A DNA stretch of 61,813 nt from Bacteroidota bacterium. GTDB lineage: Bacteria; Bacteroidota; Bacteroidia; Bacteroidales; F082. The position numbers and the translations under genes were made by a program. How positions within the stretch are numbered: the first letter of the stretch is position 1; every line of letters begins with the position of its first letter. This document shows, piece after piece, positions 1 through 8,574 of the stretch. The stretch covers positions 1 to 61,813 of the forward strand of contig JAHIUX010000013.1 of assembly GCA_018816765.1 (NCBI GenBank), given 5' to 3'. The notes under the pieces were generated by a model that searched no databases, had not been told where the DNA came from, and saw nothing but the letters and a program-made list of their open reading frames with translations.

Positions 1-425
1 CCCACAACGATCACTTTTTTGCGGCTGCCACTTTCCACAAATTTGGAAGCAGTAGCTAAGGCATATAAAAAGCCTGAACAGGCCGCGTTCATATCGAAGC
101 TAAAGGCGTTTTTAATCCCACAGTTGTGGCTGATGATGTTGGCTGTAGCCGGGAAAAGCATATCAGGTGTCACCGTGGCGCAGATGAGCATGTCCACATC
201 CTCGGGCCGTGTTCCTGTTTTTTCCAGCAAGCCTTTTACAGCATGGGTACCAATTACTGACGTACCCTGGTCCTGCCCTTTTAAAATATGTCGTTCCCGG
301 ATACCGGTCCGGGTCATAATCCATTCATCCGTAGTGTCAACCATTTTTTCAAGTTCATGGTTGTCCAGCACATATTCAGGAACCCAGCCGTGGATTCCTG
401 TGATTGCAGCGCTAATCCTGGTCAT
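1..425 (-). CDS. fabH: 3-oxoacyl-ACP synthase III (partial, 3' end outside window)
   Basis: Beta-ketoacyl-ACP synthase III condenses acetyl-CoA with malonyl-ACP to start fatty-acid synthesis in the cytoplasm. Reading leftward from the ATG at 425 gives MTRISAAITGIHGWVPEYVL, then a TDEWI...RTGIRERH stretch and the nucleophile context NAACSGF, which are FabH signatures. About 141 residues lie in the window, so the His and Asn of the catalytic triad are not visible. It follows plsX by 36 bases, the usual plsX-fabH order. The family call is firm from the N-terminal half. Confidence 0.95.
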   Translation of the reverse strand, partial: MTRISAAITGIHGWVPEYVLDNHELEKMVDTTDEWIMTRTGIRERHILKGQDQGTSVIGTHAVKGLLEKTGTRPEDVDMLICATVTPDMLFPATANIISHNCGIKNAFSFDMNAACSGFLYALATASKFVESGSRKKVIVV

Positions 426-461
426 TGATACTATTGTTTAAAAGCTCCAAAAATAAGTCAT

Positions 462-1415
462 TTATGATTGCCCATAGTTGGAAACAGCCTCACGGATTTT
501 TTCGTGTAAGCGTGCTTTGGCGATGTCTCTTGAAAGAAGCATCATATTTTTTATGGCAAGCGGACTGCTGATCCCGTGACCAATGACAACGGTACTGTTG
601 ACACCGATGATGGGGCTTCCGCCATGGTATTCGTAGTTGAACCGAGTGAAATAATCGTCGAGCAGGTTTCGTTTCTTCATCAGCCAGAACATTCCTTCAA
701 TTTGTTTGATGATGACATTGCCGGCAAAACCGTCGCAAACGACAACATCGGCTTTATCTTTAAACAAATCACGTCCTTCTACATTCCCGATGAAGTTAAA
801 GTCGGGTGAATCTTTCATCAGCTGGTGTGCCGATTGCACAATCAGGCTGCCTTTTTTCTCTTCTTCACCGATATTCAGCAGGCCTACCTTGGGATTTTCG
901 ACGCCCAGCACAAACTGTGCATAGTTAGAACCAAGCACCCCGTACTGGTACAACACATCTGATTTGGCATCAGGATTGGTACCCACATCAAGCAAAACCG
1001 TGTTACCACCCGTTACTTTTGGAATCAGCACCGCACTAGCCGGCCTGATCACACCCGGAATGGTATTGATGGCATACACCGATCCCACCATCATGGCCCC
1101 GCTGTTGCCAGCACTGGCAAACGAGTCGATGAGGTTGCGCCTCAGGTGTTCGAAACCTTTGGTGATCGATGAATTGGTTTTTTTCTGAAAGGCTTTACTG
1201 GGTTGTTCCCCCATTTCGATTGTTTCAGGAGCATGAACAATGTCGACGCGACCCGAGGCAAGCCATGACTCATCAATTCCGTTGAGGATGGTGTCCTTGT
1301 CGCCGAACAATACAATACACTCCCCGTTTTCGAGCTCGGGAATCAGTAAGGCAAGTCCGTTGAGTGTTGCTTGAGGTGCAAAATCACCTCCTGATACATC
1401 AAGGCCAATGCGCAT
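462..1415 (-). CDS. plsX: Phosphate acyltransferase PlsX
   Basis: PlsX makes acyl-phosphate from acyl-ACP for phospholipid synthesis at the inner face of the membrane. The 317-residue product starts MRIGLDVSGGDFAPQATL (the family's D-x-x-GGD-x-AP start) and contains the GVIRPA, LLDVGTN, VGLLNIGEE and CDGFAGN motifs typical of PlsX. Length is close to normal. It lies between rpmF and fabH on the same strand, an order conserved across many bacteria, and is probably transcribed from the promoter upstream of yceD. Confidence 0.97.
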   Translation of the reverse strand: MRIGLDVSGGDFAPQATLNGLALLIPELENGECIVLFGDKDTILNGIDESWLASGRVDIVHAPETIEMGEQPSKAFQKKTNSSITKGFEHLRRNLIDSFASAGNSGAMMVGSVYAINTIPGVIRPASAVLIPKVTGGNTVLLDVGTNPDAKSDVLYQYGVLGSNYAQFVLGVENPKVGLLNIGEEEKKGSLIVQSAHQLMKDSPDFNFIGNVEGRDLFKDKADVVVCDGFAGNVIIKQIEGMFWLMKKRNLLDDYFTRFNYEYHGGSPIIGVNSTVVIGHGISSPLAIKNMMLLSRDIAKARLHEKIREAVSNYGQS

Positions 1416-1447
1416 GGTTGATCTTATTATAAAAGCGCCAGGGCCGC

Positions 1448-1636
1448 TTAGGCCTTGGCTCCTTCAATAACAAGTTTACCTTTATAGTAAAGGTTGCCAT
1501 CAACATAATAAGCCCTGTGGTAAACATGGATGGTGCCTGTCACAGGACATTTGGCCAGATTCGGCATTTCGGCCTTATCGTGGGTTCTTCTCTTATCGCG
1601 TCTTGTACTTGAATGTCTGCGTTTTGGATGCGGCAT
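1448..1636 (-). CDS. rpmF: 50S ribosomal protein L32
   Basis: This 62-residue basic protein starts MPHPKRRHSSTRRDKRRTHD, the standard L32 N-terminus, and ends with the YYKGKLVIE segment. L32 is a small protein of the large ribosomal subunit. Only one cysteine (C30, in KCPVTG) is present. The four-cysteine zinc ribbon seen in many L32 proteins is otherwise replaced (VTG and VDGN in place of the other Cys pairs), so this looks like a zinc-independent form. It sits between yceD and plsX as expected. Confidence 0.97.
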   Translation of the reverse strand: MPHPKRRHSSTRRDKRRTHDKAEMPNLAKCPVTGTIHVYHRAYYVDGNLYYKGKLVIEGAKA

Positions 1637-1662
1637 GGTAAATTAAGTTTTAGTTTATGCTG

Positions 1663-2184
1663 TTAATTTTCCGTTTTTATATTCTTCAAAATATCCCACC
1701 TTGGATCTGGATCATGTGCCGTTGAGTGCGCCTGGAGTTTTTTCAACACCTCGGGATTGCACATCGACCGGCCGTCTTCGTCTTCGGGGTGAATCCTTTT
1801 CATCGGTATCAGCAACACAATGTACTCATAAAGGAGTGCACTGATGTCGAACTGATGTTGATCGACCGGTAAAATAATCACCTCGTCCGATTCTTCCTGA
1901 AATTGCTCGCCGTGCTTGAGGATAAGCCTGTATTCACCATCGATGGCCTGGTTGCAATCGTCCATGCACCTGTCGCATGGAACCACCACTTCTCCCTTAA
2001 TGGCAAACAACAATTCAATCATTCCCTCCTGCTTGTTGAGCTTCAAATTCACTTTCACCCGTCCGTCGCTGATTTCTGAATCAAGGGTGTGGACAAAAAA
2101 CTCCTTCCCAAGGTCAAAATCAAACTCCTGACTTCCAAGCCCCAAGCCCCCAATGGGCAGCAAAAACTCACGAAAGTAATTCAC
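1663..2184 (-). CDS. yceD: YceD/DUF177 family protein
   Basis: The 173-residue product has the DUF177 arrangement: an N-terminal beta-rich part, a VPCDRCMDDC cysteine cluster in the middle and a DISALLYEYIVLLIPM segment toward the C-terminus, ending with the PRWDILKNI tail. Members are encoded immediately upstream of rpmF in many bacteria. Plant and bacterial relatives are linked to 23S rRNA/large-subunit accumulation, but a biochemical role is not certain. Here it is the first gene of the operon, 26 bases before rpmF, and has a good promoter directly upstream. Confidence 0.9.
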   Translation of the reverse strand: MNYFREFLLPIGGLGLGSQEFDFDLGKEFFVHTLDSEISDGRVKVNLKLNKQEGMIELLFAIKGEVVVPCDRCMDDCNQAIDGEYRLILKHGEQFQEESDEVIILPVDQHQFDISALLYEYIVLLIPMKRIHPEDEDGRSMCNPEVLKKLQAHSTAHDPDPRWDILKNIKTEN

Positions 2185-2209
2185 TTCAATACAGTTAAAA
2201 ATCGGGCGG

Positions 2210-2240
2210 CAAAGATAGATATTAATCTGATGAAGAACAA
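2210..2240 (-). promoter_or_regulatory. Promoter of the yceD-rpmF-plsX-fabH operon
   Basis: On the minus strand a TATCTTTG box (2210-2217, matching TAnnTTTG) lies 20 bases from a TTG (2238-2240), the spacing of the Bacteroidota -33/-7 promoter. It is 26 bases upstream of the yceD start. Confidence 0.7.
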
Positions 2241-2586
2241 ATATTTATTCAAATTTTGCTGACTATCAGCCTTGCTGCAATTTTTAGCTGTTCTTCCAGT
2301 AACATTTAGGTTATTACTGTGTTGGCAGGGTTTCAGGGAACTGCCTGAAATCTGGGGAGCCCGCGCTAATCCAATAATCTCCTAGTTTTAGTGAGTCTGA
2401 AAAAGGTTTTTATGATCAGGCCAGTCGGGCAGCAATAAAATTAGTGAAAAATAATGTTGTTATAAATTTCACAGAAACATCAGAATGCTTAATTTCGCAG
2501 GCTGTTGACAAACTGCCAAACCGGCTCAGGCGGTTGGCGCTGTCTGAAGTTTTTACGATTGAACGCACAACTTAAAACAAAGTGTT
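2241..2586. other. Intergenic region without a recognisable gene
   Basis: This divergent spacer between the yceD operon and the proline dehydrogenase gene has no convincing ORF, RNA fold or repeat. A TAATTTCG (2494 region) resembles a -7 box for the plus-strand gene but lacks a well-spaced TTG, so the promoter there is uncertain. Confidence 0.4.
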
Positions 2587-3504
2587 ATGATGTGGATTAA
2601 CAAGATAATAGCAGGTGTTTTGCCCTTTATGCCCAAGGGTCTCGTATGGGTGTTCTCGAAACGCTATATCGCCGGAAAAAAAATTGAAGATGCCATCGCC
2701 ATTAGCCGCAAACTGAATGAAGAAGGCAATATGGTGACTATTGACCTGCTGGGAGAATTTATCACAGAGCTCAAACAGGCTGAAGCCAATAAAAATGAGT
2801 ACCTTGAGATCATCAACACCATTCAGAAGGCCAATATCGATGGCAACTACTCGCTGAAGCCTACCATGTTTGGGTTGTTACTCGACAAAGACATTGCCTA
2901 CAAACATATCCGCGAAATTGTAGCCCTTGCAGCCTCTTACAACAATTTCGTCCGCATTGATATGGAAGATTCACAGTGTGTGGACCTTGAAATTGAACTC
3001 TTCCGGAAAATCAAGGCGGAATTTCCGAAAAACGTTGGCCTGGTGCTACAGGCATACCTGCGCCGTACCCACAACGACATCAAACAGATGCGTGACCTCA
3101 GCACTAAGGAAATCCCGGTCAACTATCGCCTGTGCAAAGGAATCTATGTTGAGGCTGAATCCATTGCATTTAAGAAGTACGACGAAATCAACCAGCATTA
3201 CCTCGAAGACCTCGAGCTGATGTTTAAGGAAGGCATTTATCCCGGCATCGCCACACACGATAAGTTTCTTGTTGAAGGCGCATTCATGCTGATTGAGAAA
3301 TATCAGGTGCCCAAACATATGTACGAGTTCCAAATGCTTTACGGCGTAACACCCCAATTGCGTAAAACCATACTCGAAAAGGGACACCGCATGCGCATCT
3401 ATGTACCCTACGGTGAGCAATGGTTTGCTTATTCTACCCGGCGCCTGAAAGAAAACCCACGCATGGCCATGGACATTATTAAGGCCCTGTTTGTGAGGGG
3501 ATAA
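2587..3504 (+). CDS. Proline dehydrogenase family protein
   Basis: This 305-residue protein is a stand-alone FAD-dependent proline dehydrogenase domain, which oxidises proline to pyrroline-5-carboxylate and passes electrons to the membrane quinone pool. Visible family motifs are VRIDMEDS, the YRLCKGIYVE strand, ATHD, the EFQMLYGV strand and the C-terminal IYVPYGEQWFAYSTRRLKEN, which carries the substrate-binding Tyr and Arg residues. There is no fused aldehyde dehydrogenase domain and no P5C dehydrogenase gene nearby, so it is a monofunctional form. A second Met follows the first; either could be the start. Confidence 0.92.
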   Translation: MMWINKIIAGVLPFMPKGLVWVFSKRYIAGKKIEDAIAISRKLNEEGNMVTIDLLGEFITELKQAEANKNEYLEIINTIQKANIDGNYSLKPTMFGLLLDKDIAYKHIREIVALAASYNNFVRIDMEDSQCVDLEIELFRKIKAEFPKNVGLVLQAYLRRTHNDIKQMRDLSTKEIPVNYRLCKGIYVEAESIAFKKYDEINQHYLEDLELMFKEGIYPGIATHDKFLVEGAFMLIEKYQVPKHMYEFQMLYGVTPQLRKTILEKGHRMRIYVPYGEQWFAYSTRRLKENPRMAMDIIKALFVRG

Positions 3505-3536
3505 CACACTTTTTCGTTTCCATTAATGTTCTCCTT

Positions 3537-3556
3537 AAACAGGCGCCAACCTGTTT
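3537..3556 (+). terminator. Possible terminator after proline dehydrogenase
   Basis: A 7-bp inverted repeat (AAACAGG / CCTGTTT) with a 6-base loop lies 33 bases after the stop codon. No clear T-run follows directly, so the call is weak. Confidence 0.3.
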
Positions 3557-3674
3557 GTGATATCCAATTTTTATTCATCCCACAAGTATTCTTTGCATGC
3601 GTTTCAACAGCTGTTGAGGAGGCATCAAGAATGGCTTGAATAACAGCAGATTAATTTTTAATCGGTTTTTATAT

Positions 3675-3682
3675 TACCTTTG
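3675..3682 (+). promoter_or_regulatory. -7 box upstream of the GT5-like gene
   Basis: TACCTTTG matches TAnnTTTG perfectly and lies 38 bases before the ATG at 3721. The expected TTG at about -33 is not clear; the region there is A+T-rich. Confidence 0.55.
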
Positions 3683-3720
3683 CATGAAATTATATCCAAT
3701 TTCATCTTAAATAAAGAAAA

Positions 3721-4533
3721 ATGGAAAAAGCACGGGTTCTTTTTGTTGAGCAAGCCATCATGCCTTACCTGAAAGAAACACCCATGAGCAAGATCGGACG
3801 ATATCTGCCCCAGGGAATCCAGGAAAGGGGAAAGGAAATCAGGACGTTTATGCCCCGTTTTGGCAACATCAACGAAAGGCGCAATCAATTACACGAAGTC
3901 ATCAGGCTTTCGGGAATGAATCTGATCATTAACGACAACGACCATCCGCTCATCATCAAGGTTGCCTCGATACAACAGGCCAGGATGCAAATTTATTTTA
4001 TCGACAACGAAGATTTCTTTCACCGTAAATTTACCATTAAGGATAAAAATGGCCGCTTTTTCGAAGACAACGATGAGCGTACCATCTTCTTTTCGCGCGG
4101 TGTACTCGAAACCGTTAAGAAACTGAGCTGGAGTCCTGACATTATTCATTGCAACGGCTGGATGTCGTCGCTGGTTCCGCTGTATGTGAAAAGGGCCTAC
4201 AAAGACAATCCCGTTTTCAGCGATGCCAAAATTGTGTATTCGCTTTATGATGACTTCTTTAAAGAAACCTTTAAGGAAGGATTCGATAAAAAACTCAAAC
4301 TTGCAGGTATTACCGCCAAAGACACCAAATACTATAAAGAGCCTAATTACGTTAACCTCACGAAAGCTGCCATCGATTATGCTGATGCCATCATTGTCGG
4401 AAGCGACAAGGTAAGGCCCGAAATTATGGAATATGTGGCCGGACTTAAAAAACCCGTGCTTGAATACCAGTCGGGCGACGATTACATCGATGTGTACAAT
4501 GCATTCTACAACAAATTGTGTGGGCGAAATTGA
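3721..4533 (+). CDS. Glycogen/starch synthase catalytic-domain-like protein (short GT5)
   Basis: The 270-residue product resembles only the N-terminal (GT5) half of bacterial glycogen synthase. It shows an MSKIGRYLPQGIQERG segment where the ADP-glucose-binding KTGGL loop would be, IRTFMPRFG, and the SPDIIHCNGWMSSLVPLYVK strand that matches the DWHT region. The C-terminal GT-B half, with its ADP-glucose-binding Lys and Glu, is absent and is not encoded downstream in another frame, so this is not a recent frameshift. Similar short proteins are, from memory, conserved in Bacteroidota. A true glucosyltransferase activity is doubtful. It precedes the DUF4270 lipoprotein gene by 29 bases. Confidence 0.75.
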   Translation: MEKARVLFVEQAIMPYLKETPMSKIGRYLPQGIQERGKEIRTFMPRFGNINERRNQLHEVIRLSGMNLIINDNDHPLIIKVASIQQARMQIYFIDNEDFFHRKFTIKDKNGRFFEDNDERTIFFSRGVLETVKKLSWSPDIIHCNGWMSSLVPLYVKRAYKDNPVFSDAKIVYSLYDDFFKETFKEGFDKKLKLAGITAKDTKYYKEPNYVNLTKAAIDYADAIIVGSDKVRPEIMEYVAGLKKPVLEYQSGDDYIDVYNAFYNKLCGRN

Positions 4534-4562
4534 TTGAATAGATAATTGTAAATCTTGTTTCC

Positions 4563-5909
4563 TTGAAAAAATCAACTGGGCTTTTTACAAAGCAAATTTT
4601 TGTGGTATTGGGTTTGGCGCTCGCACTGAGCAGTTGCAATAAGAAACCAGAACAAATAGGCATCGGCGTGATACCCGATGTGGGAAAGCTAACTGCTTTT
4701 TACACTGACACCATCAGTGTTGTTGCCTATAGCCTGATCGAGGATTCCATCAGGACCGATGAGCCATCAAACATCCTGCTTGGCAGCATCAAGGACCCTG
4801 TTTTCGGAAAAACTTCCGCCGGATTTTATACCCAGTTTTCGCTTTCGACCAATGGCCATAGTTTCGGTGATAACCCGGTGCTTGATTCGCTGGTGCTGCA
4901 AATTGCCTATGCGGGATATTACGGCGACACCACAACTACACAATACGTGCGAGCCTATGAAATGGAAGAACAGATTTTTCCTGATTCAATATACCACTCA
5001 AAAAGGGTGATTCCCTGCGGGGCAACTGATTATGCCAATTACACCTTCGATCCGAGACCCAATTCACCTTTTGTTTACCTCGGCGATACGCTGAGCCCGC
5101 TCATCAGAATCAGGCTGAGCGATATATCGTCCGATCTGGGCAACAAACTCCTCAATGCTACCGAGGATGAAATGGCTTCAAAAGAAAACTTTCAGGCTTT
5201 CTTCAAAGGACTGCACCTTGTTACTGATCAGGTCACATCAGGTGGTGCCGTTACTTATTTGAACCTGACAGCCAATTTGTCGCGCATGACGATTTATTAC
5301 AGCAACGACACTGAAGACTCGTTGCGCTACGACTTTTATGTGGCAAGCTCAAATGCCCGTTTCAACCATTTCGATCATAACGCATATGCTGATGCTGATG
5401 AAACATTCAAGCAGCAGCTGATTAACGGCGACACCTTGCTGGGCAATAAAAAAATCTACGTTCAGTCGATGGGCGGCGTTAAAACTTTCATTCGTTTTCC
5501 GCACCTTGGCAATTTTGCCAACACCCTCGGACACAAGGTGCTCATTAATGAGGCAAAACTGATTCTTACAAATTACGACCCAGACACAGTCCTTACTCCG
5601 CCATCACAGCTGGCGCTTGTTGCCGGGACAGAAGAAAAGGGTAAATACAAGGTGCTTGAAGATCAGCTTGAAGGAGACAATTATTTCGGCGGCACTTACA
5701 AAGAATCGGTAAATGCTTACGAATTCAGGCTTACGCGAAAGGTACAACAAATTATTCTGGATGGCCCAACAGAACCGAACTACGGGTTGTATACGTTCGT
5801 ACTTGGTTCATCAAGCAAATCTAACCGTTTGATCATCAATGGCTCACAACCGGAACCTGACACCTTGAAGGCCCTCAGGTTGAAAGTCGTCTACACGCTC
5901 ATTGATTAA
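4563..5909 (+). CDS. DUF4270 family lipoprotein
   Basis: This 448-residue protein has a lipoprotein signal peptide ending ALALSSC (C25) and a body typical of DUF4270: repeated beta strands, IGIGVIPD after the lipobox, DTISVVAYSLIEDSIRTDEP and a C-terminal LRLKVVYTLID. The family is largely limited to Bacteroidota and its function is unknown; an outer-membrane or surface location is inferred from the lipid anchor. The only start that includes the signal peptide is a TTG at 4563. It lies between the GT5-like gene and glmS on the same strand. Confidence 0.88.
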   Translation: MKKSTGLFTKQIFVVLGLALALSSCNKKPEQIGIGVIPDVGKLTAFYTDTISVVAYSLIEDSIRTDEPSNILLGSIKDPVFGKTSAGFYTQFSLSTNGHSFGDNPVLDSLVLQIAYAGYYGDTTTTQYVRAYEMEEQIFPDSIYHSKRVIPCGATDYANYTFDPRPNSPFVYLGDTLSPLIRIRLSDISSDLGNKLLNATEDEMASKENFQAFFKGLHLVTDQVTSGGAVTYLNLTANLSRMTIYYSNDTEDSLRYDFYVASSNARFNHFDHNAYADADETFKQQLINGDTLLGNKKIYVQSMGGVKTFIRFPHLGNFANTLGHKVLINEAKLILTNYDPDTVLTPPSQLALVAGTEEKGKYKVLEDQLEGDNYFGGTYKESVNAYEFRLTRKVQQIILDGPTEPNYGLYTFVLGSSSKSNRLIINGSQPEPDTLKALRLKVVYTLID

Positions 5910-5932
5910 TCCGATTGTTTGTGCTATATTTG
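5902..5932 (+). promoter_or_regulatory. Promoter of glmS
   Basis: TTG (5902-5904) and TATATTTG (5925-5932) are 20 bases apart, the Bacteroidota spacing. The leader to the glmS ATG would be about 70 bases. No glmS ribozyme-like structure was recognised in it. Confidence 0.65.
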
Positions 5933-6008
5933 CCTGAGTATTTCCTAACATTGGTTCAAATTTGCCAATAGCAAAAAGTACTTTTTCCAATTATTAAAAG
6001 ATTACTAC

Positions 6009-7847
6009 ATGTGTGGAATTGTAGCTTATGTGGGACCAAAACAAGCCTACCCAATATTGATAAACGGTCTTAAACGCTTGGAATACAGAGGGTATGACAG
6101 TGCGGGTATTGCTTTGTTGAATGGAAGCCTGAATGTATACAAATCAAAAGGCAGGGTTTCTGATCTCGAAGACCTGATTCATGACCTGAACCTGAGCGGA
6201 ACCATTGGCATCGCACACACCCGCTGGGCAACCCATGGTGAGCCTAACACGGTGAATGCACATCCCCATTATTCACAATCGAAACAAATCGCACTCATAC
6301 ACAACGGCATCATTGAAAACTATGCCTTGTTGCGACAGGAACTTGAAGCCAGGGGCTATGTTTTTGAATCATCAACCGACACAGAAGTGCTCACTAACCT
6401 CATTGAGGACATAAAACTTAACGAAGAAGTCGATCTGTTTGAAGCCGTGCGCATCGCCCTGAACCAGGTCATTGGTGCCTATGCCATCGTAGTGATCAGC
6501 AAAGACGATCCAAACACCCTGATTGCTGCCCGTAAAGGAAGTCCGCTGGTAATTGGTATTGGCAAGGACGATTATTATGTTGCTTCAGACGCTACCCCGA
6601 TCATCGAGTACACCAAAAACGTTGTGTATCTTGATGACGAAGAAGTTGCCCTGATCAGACGCAATAACGACCTGAAAATTAAGACTATTCGTAATCACGA
6701 GAAAACACCTTATGTGCAAAAACTCGAGATGAACCTCACTGCCCTTGAAAAAGGAGGCTTTGAGCATTTTATGCTGAAGGAGATTTATGAGCAGCCCAAT
6801 TCGATCAAAGACAGCATGCGTGGCAGGGTACATTCAGAGCTTGGCACCGTGTCGCTGGGTGGCATCATCGATTATGAACAAAAACTACTGACTGCCAACC
6901 GCATCATCATTGTTGCCTGTGGCACATCATGGCATGCTGGCCTTGTCGGCGAATATCTTTTCGAAGACCTTGCCCGTATTCCGGTAGAGGTTGAATACGC
7001 CTCTGAGTTTCGTTACCGGAATCCGGTAATCTATGAACAGGATGTGGTCATTGCCATTTCTCAGTCTGGCGAAACAGCCGATACCTTAGCTGCCATTGAA
7101 CTGGCAAAATCGAAAGGAGCCACTATTTTGGGAATCTGCAATGTGGTTGGATCATCCATAGCACGTGCCACACATGCAGGCAGTTACACCCATGCCGGAC
7201 CTGAAATCGGTGTTGCGTCAACAAAAGCCTTTACAGCGCAGGTTACCTTACTTACGATTATGGCGTTAAGGTTGGCCCAACTCAAAGGAACCATTTCCAA
7301 ATCGCGCTTCATGCAGATTTTACTTGAACTGGAATCCATTCCCGACAAAGTGGCTGAAACCCTCAAAACCAGCCATGTTGTGACAAAGATTGCTGAACAG
7401 TTTAAGGATGTACGCAATTTCCTCTATCTCGGACGCGGTTATAACTTCCCCGTTGCCCTTGAAGGCGCCCTGAAGCTGAAAGAAATTTCCTACATTCACG
7501 CCGAAGGCTATCCGGCTGCTGAGATGAAACACGGGCCAATTGCCCTCATTGATGCCGATATGCCCGTTGTTGTAATCGCCACCAACAGGGGAACTTACGA
7601 CAAGGTTGTGAGCAATATTCAGGAAGTGAAGGCCAGAAAAGGAAGGGTAATTGCCATTGTTACACAAGGCGACACCATTGTGAAAGAGATGGCTGATTAT
7701 GTCATCGAAATTCCGGAAACCGAAGAAATGCTGGTACCGCTCTTGGCTACTATTCCTTTGCAGAAGCTATCCTATCATATTGCTGTAATGCGCGGTTGTA
7801 ATGTGGATCAGCCACGTAACCTGGCCAAATCAGTGACGGTGGAATAA
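6009..7847 (+). CDS. glmS: Glutamine-fructose-6-phosphate aminotransferase (isomerizing)
   Basis: GlmS converts fructose 6-phosphate and glutamine to glucosamine 6-phosphate, the first step toward UDP-GlcNAc for peptidoglycan and LPS. The 612-residue protein begins MCGIVAYVG, with the catalytic N-terminal Cys of the glutaminase domain. It has the GYDSAGIA and HTRWATHGEPN motifs, followed by two SIS sugar-isomerase domains (CGTSWHAG, SQSGETADT and EGYPAAEMKHGPIALID), and ends in the conserved DQPRNLAKSVTVE. Full length, with no oddities. Confidence 0.99.
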   Translation: MCGIVAYVGPKQAYPILINGLKRLEYRGYDSAGIALLNGSLNVYKSKGRVSDLEDLIHDLNLSGTIGIAHTRWATHGEPNTVNAHPHYSQSKQIALIHNGIIENYALLRQELEARGYVFESSTDTEVLTNLIEDIKLNEEVDLFEAVRIALNQVIGAYAIVVISKDDPNTLIAARKGSPLVIGIGKDDYYVASDATPIIEYTKNVVYLDDEEVALIRRNNDLKIKTIRNHEKTPYVQKLEMNLTALEKGGFEHFMLKEIYEQPNSIKDSMRGRVHSELGTVSLGGIIDYEQKLLTANRIIIVACGTSWHAGLVGEYLFEDLARIPVEVEYASEFRYRNPVIYEQDVVIAISQSGETADTLAAIELAKSKGATILGICNVVGSSIARATHAGSYTHAGPEIGVASTKAFTAQVTLLTIMALRLAQLKGTISKSRFMQILLELESIPDKVAETLKTSHVVTKIAEQFKDVRNFLYLGRGYNFPVALEGALKLKEISYIHAEGYPAAEMKHGPIALIDADMPVVVIATNRGTYDKVVSNIQEVKARKGRVIAIVTQGDTIVKEMADYVIEIPETEEMLVPLLATIPLQKLSYHIAVMRGCNVDQPRNLAKSVTVE

Positions 7848-7873
7848 ATCCCCGCCTGCATCCAGACGGGGAT
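7848..7873. terminator. Hairpin between convergent glmS and sod
   Basis: ATCCCCG (7848-7854) pairs with CGGGGAT (7867-7873) across a 12-base loop, immediately after the glmS stop codon and between convergent genes. There is no clear T-run, so efficient intrinsic termination is uncertain. Confidence 0.4.
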
Positions 7874-7916
7874 CACTCAGTTATTTTAACGATATCTTTA
7901 TCGCAGCAGCTTTGTG

Positions 7917-8498
7917 CTAGCTTTCGTAGTGTTTGGCTACGGCATCCCAGTTTACCAGTTTCCAGAAATCGTCAATATAGGCCGGACGGCGGTTGCGCTT
8001 GTCGATGTAATACGCATGTTCCCACACATCGCAGGTAAGGATCGGTTTCAGCCCTTTACGCAGGGGGTTGCCTGCATTGCCTTCCTGTGTAATGTGCAAC
8101 TTCCCTTCTGCATCAACCACAAGCCAGGCCCAGCCTGAGCCAAAAAGCGTTGCCGCCGATGCGCTGAAAGTTTCTTTAAAGGCATCGAACGAACCGAAGT
8201 TACTCACTATTTCATTTAAAAGCCTGCCAGTAGGTGAGCCGCCGGCATTTGGTCCCATACATTGCCAATAGAAGGTGTGGTTCCATACCTGGGCGGCATT
8301 GTTAAAGATACCGCCTTCAGCCTTCTTAATCATTTCTTCAAGGCTGGCGTTTTCGAACGGGCTACCCGGCACGAGTTTATTCAGGTTATTCACATAGGTT
8401 GCATGGTGCTTGCCATAGTGAAATTCAATGGTTTCCTTCGAAATATGCGGCTCAAGGGCATCCGGGGCATACGGTAGTTCGGGCAATTGAAATGTCAT
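7917..8498 (-). CDS. Superoxide dismutase (Fe/Mn family)
   Basis: SOD converts superoxide to H2O2 and O2 in the cytoplasm. The 193-residue protein contains NNAAQVWNHTFYW, FGSGWAWLV and the C-terminal DVWEHAYYID with the metal-ligand Asp and His. The AQVWNHTFYW and GPNAGG features resemble the iron type; cambialistic use of Mn is known in Bacteroides and cannot be excluded. The ATG at 8498 (MTFQLPELPYAPDAL) is chosen because the upstream in-frame extension is unlike any SOD and overlaps the promoter. It is downstream of, and on the same strand as, the O2-sensitive hydrogenase locus. Confidence 0.96.
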   Translation of the reverse strand: MTFQLPELPYAPDALEPHISKETIEFHYGKHHATYVNNLNKLVPGSPFENASLEEMIKKAEGGIFNNAAQVWNHTFYWQCMGPNAGGSPTGRLLNEIVSNFGSFDAFKETFSASAATLFGSGWAWLVVDAEGKLHITQEGNAGNPLRKGLKPILTCDVWEHAYYIDKRNRRPAYIDDFWKLVNWDAVAKHYES

Positions 8499-8534
8499 CG
8501 TATTTTGTTTTAATAGGTGTTTAACAGCTTCTCG

Positions 8535-8565
8535 CAAAAATACCTTAAAGCCCGTCAAAAAGCAA
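8535..8565 (-). promoter_or_regulatory. Promoter of the superoxide dismutase gene
   Basis: On the minus strand TATTTTTG (8535-8542) lies 20 bases from TTG (8563-8565). The start codon at 8498 follows about 37 bases later. This suggests sod has its own promoter rather than only read-through from hydE. Confidence 0.6.
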
Positions 8566-8574
8566 ACAGTTTCT

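Noticed and set aside
19-441. 140-codon open frame on the plus strand
   Set aside because: It is antisense to fabH, whose minus-strand translation has clear catalytic motifs.
3721-4562. Frameshifted full-length glycogen synthase
   Set aside because: The downstream sequence encodes a DUF4270 lipoprotein in its own frame, with no trace of the missing GT-B C-terminal half.
5933-6008. glmS ribozyme in the glmS leader
   Set aside because: The leader is only about 75 bases and shows no matching pseudoknot structure; the ribozyme is chiefly known from Firmicutes.
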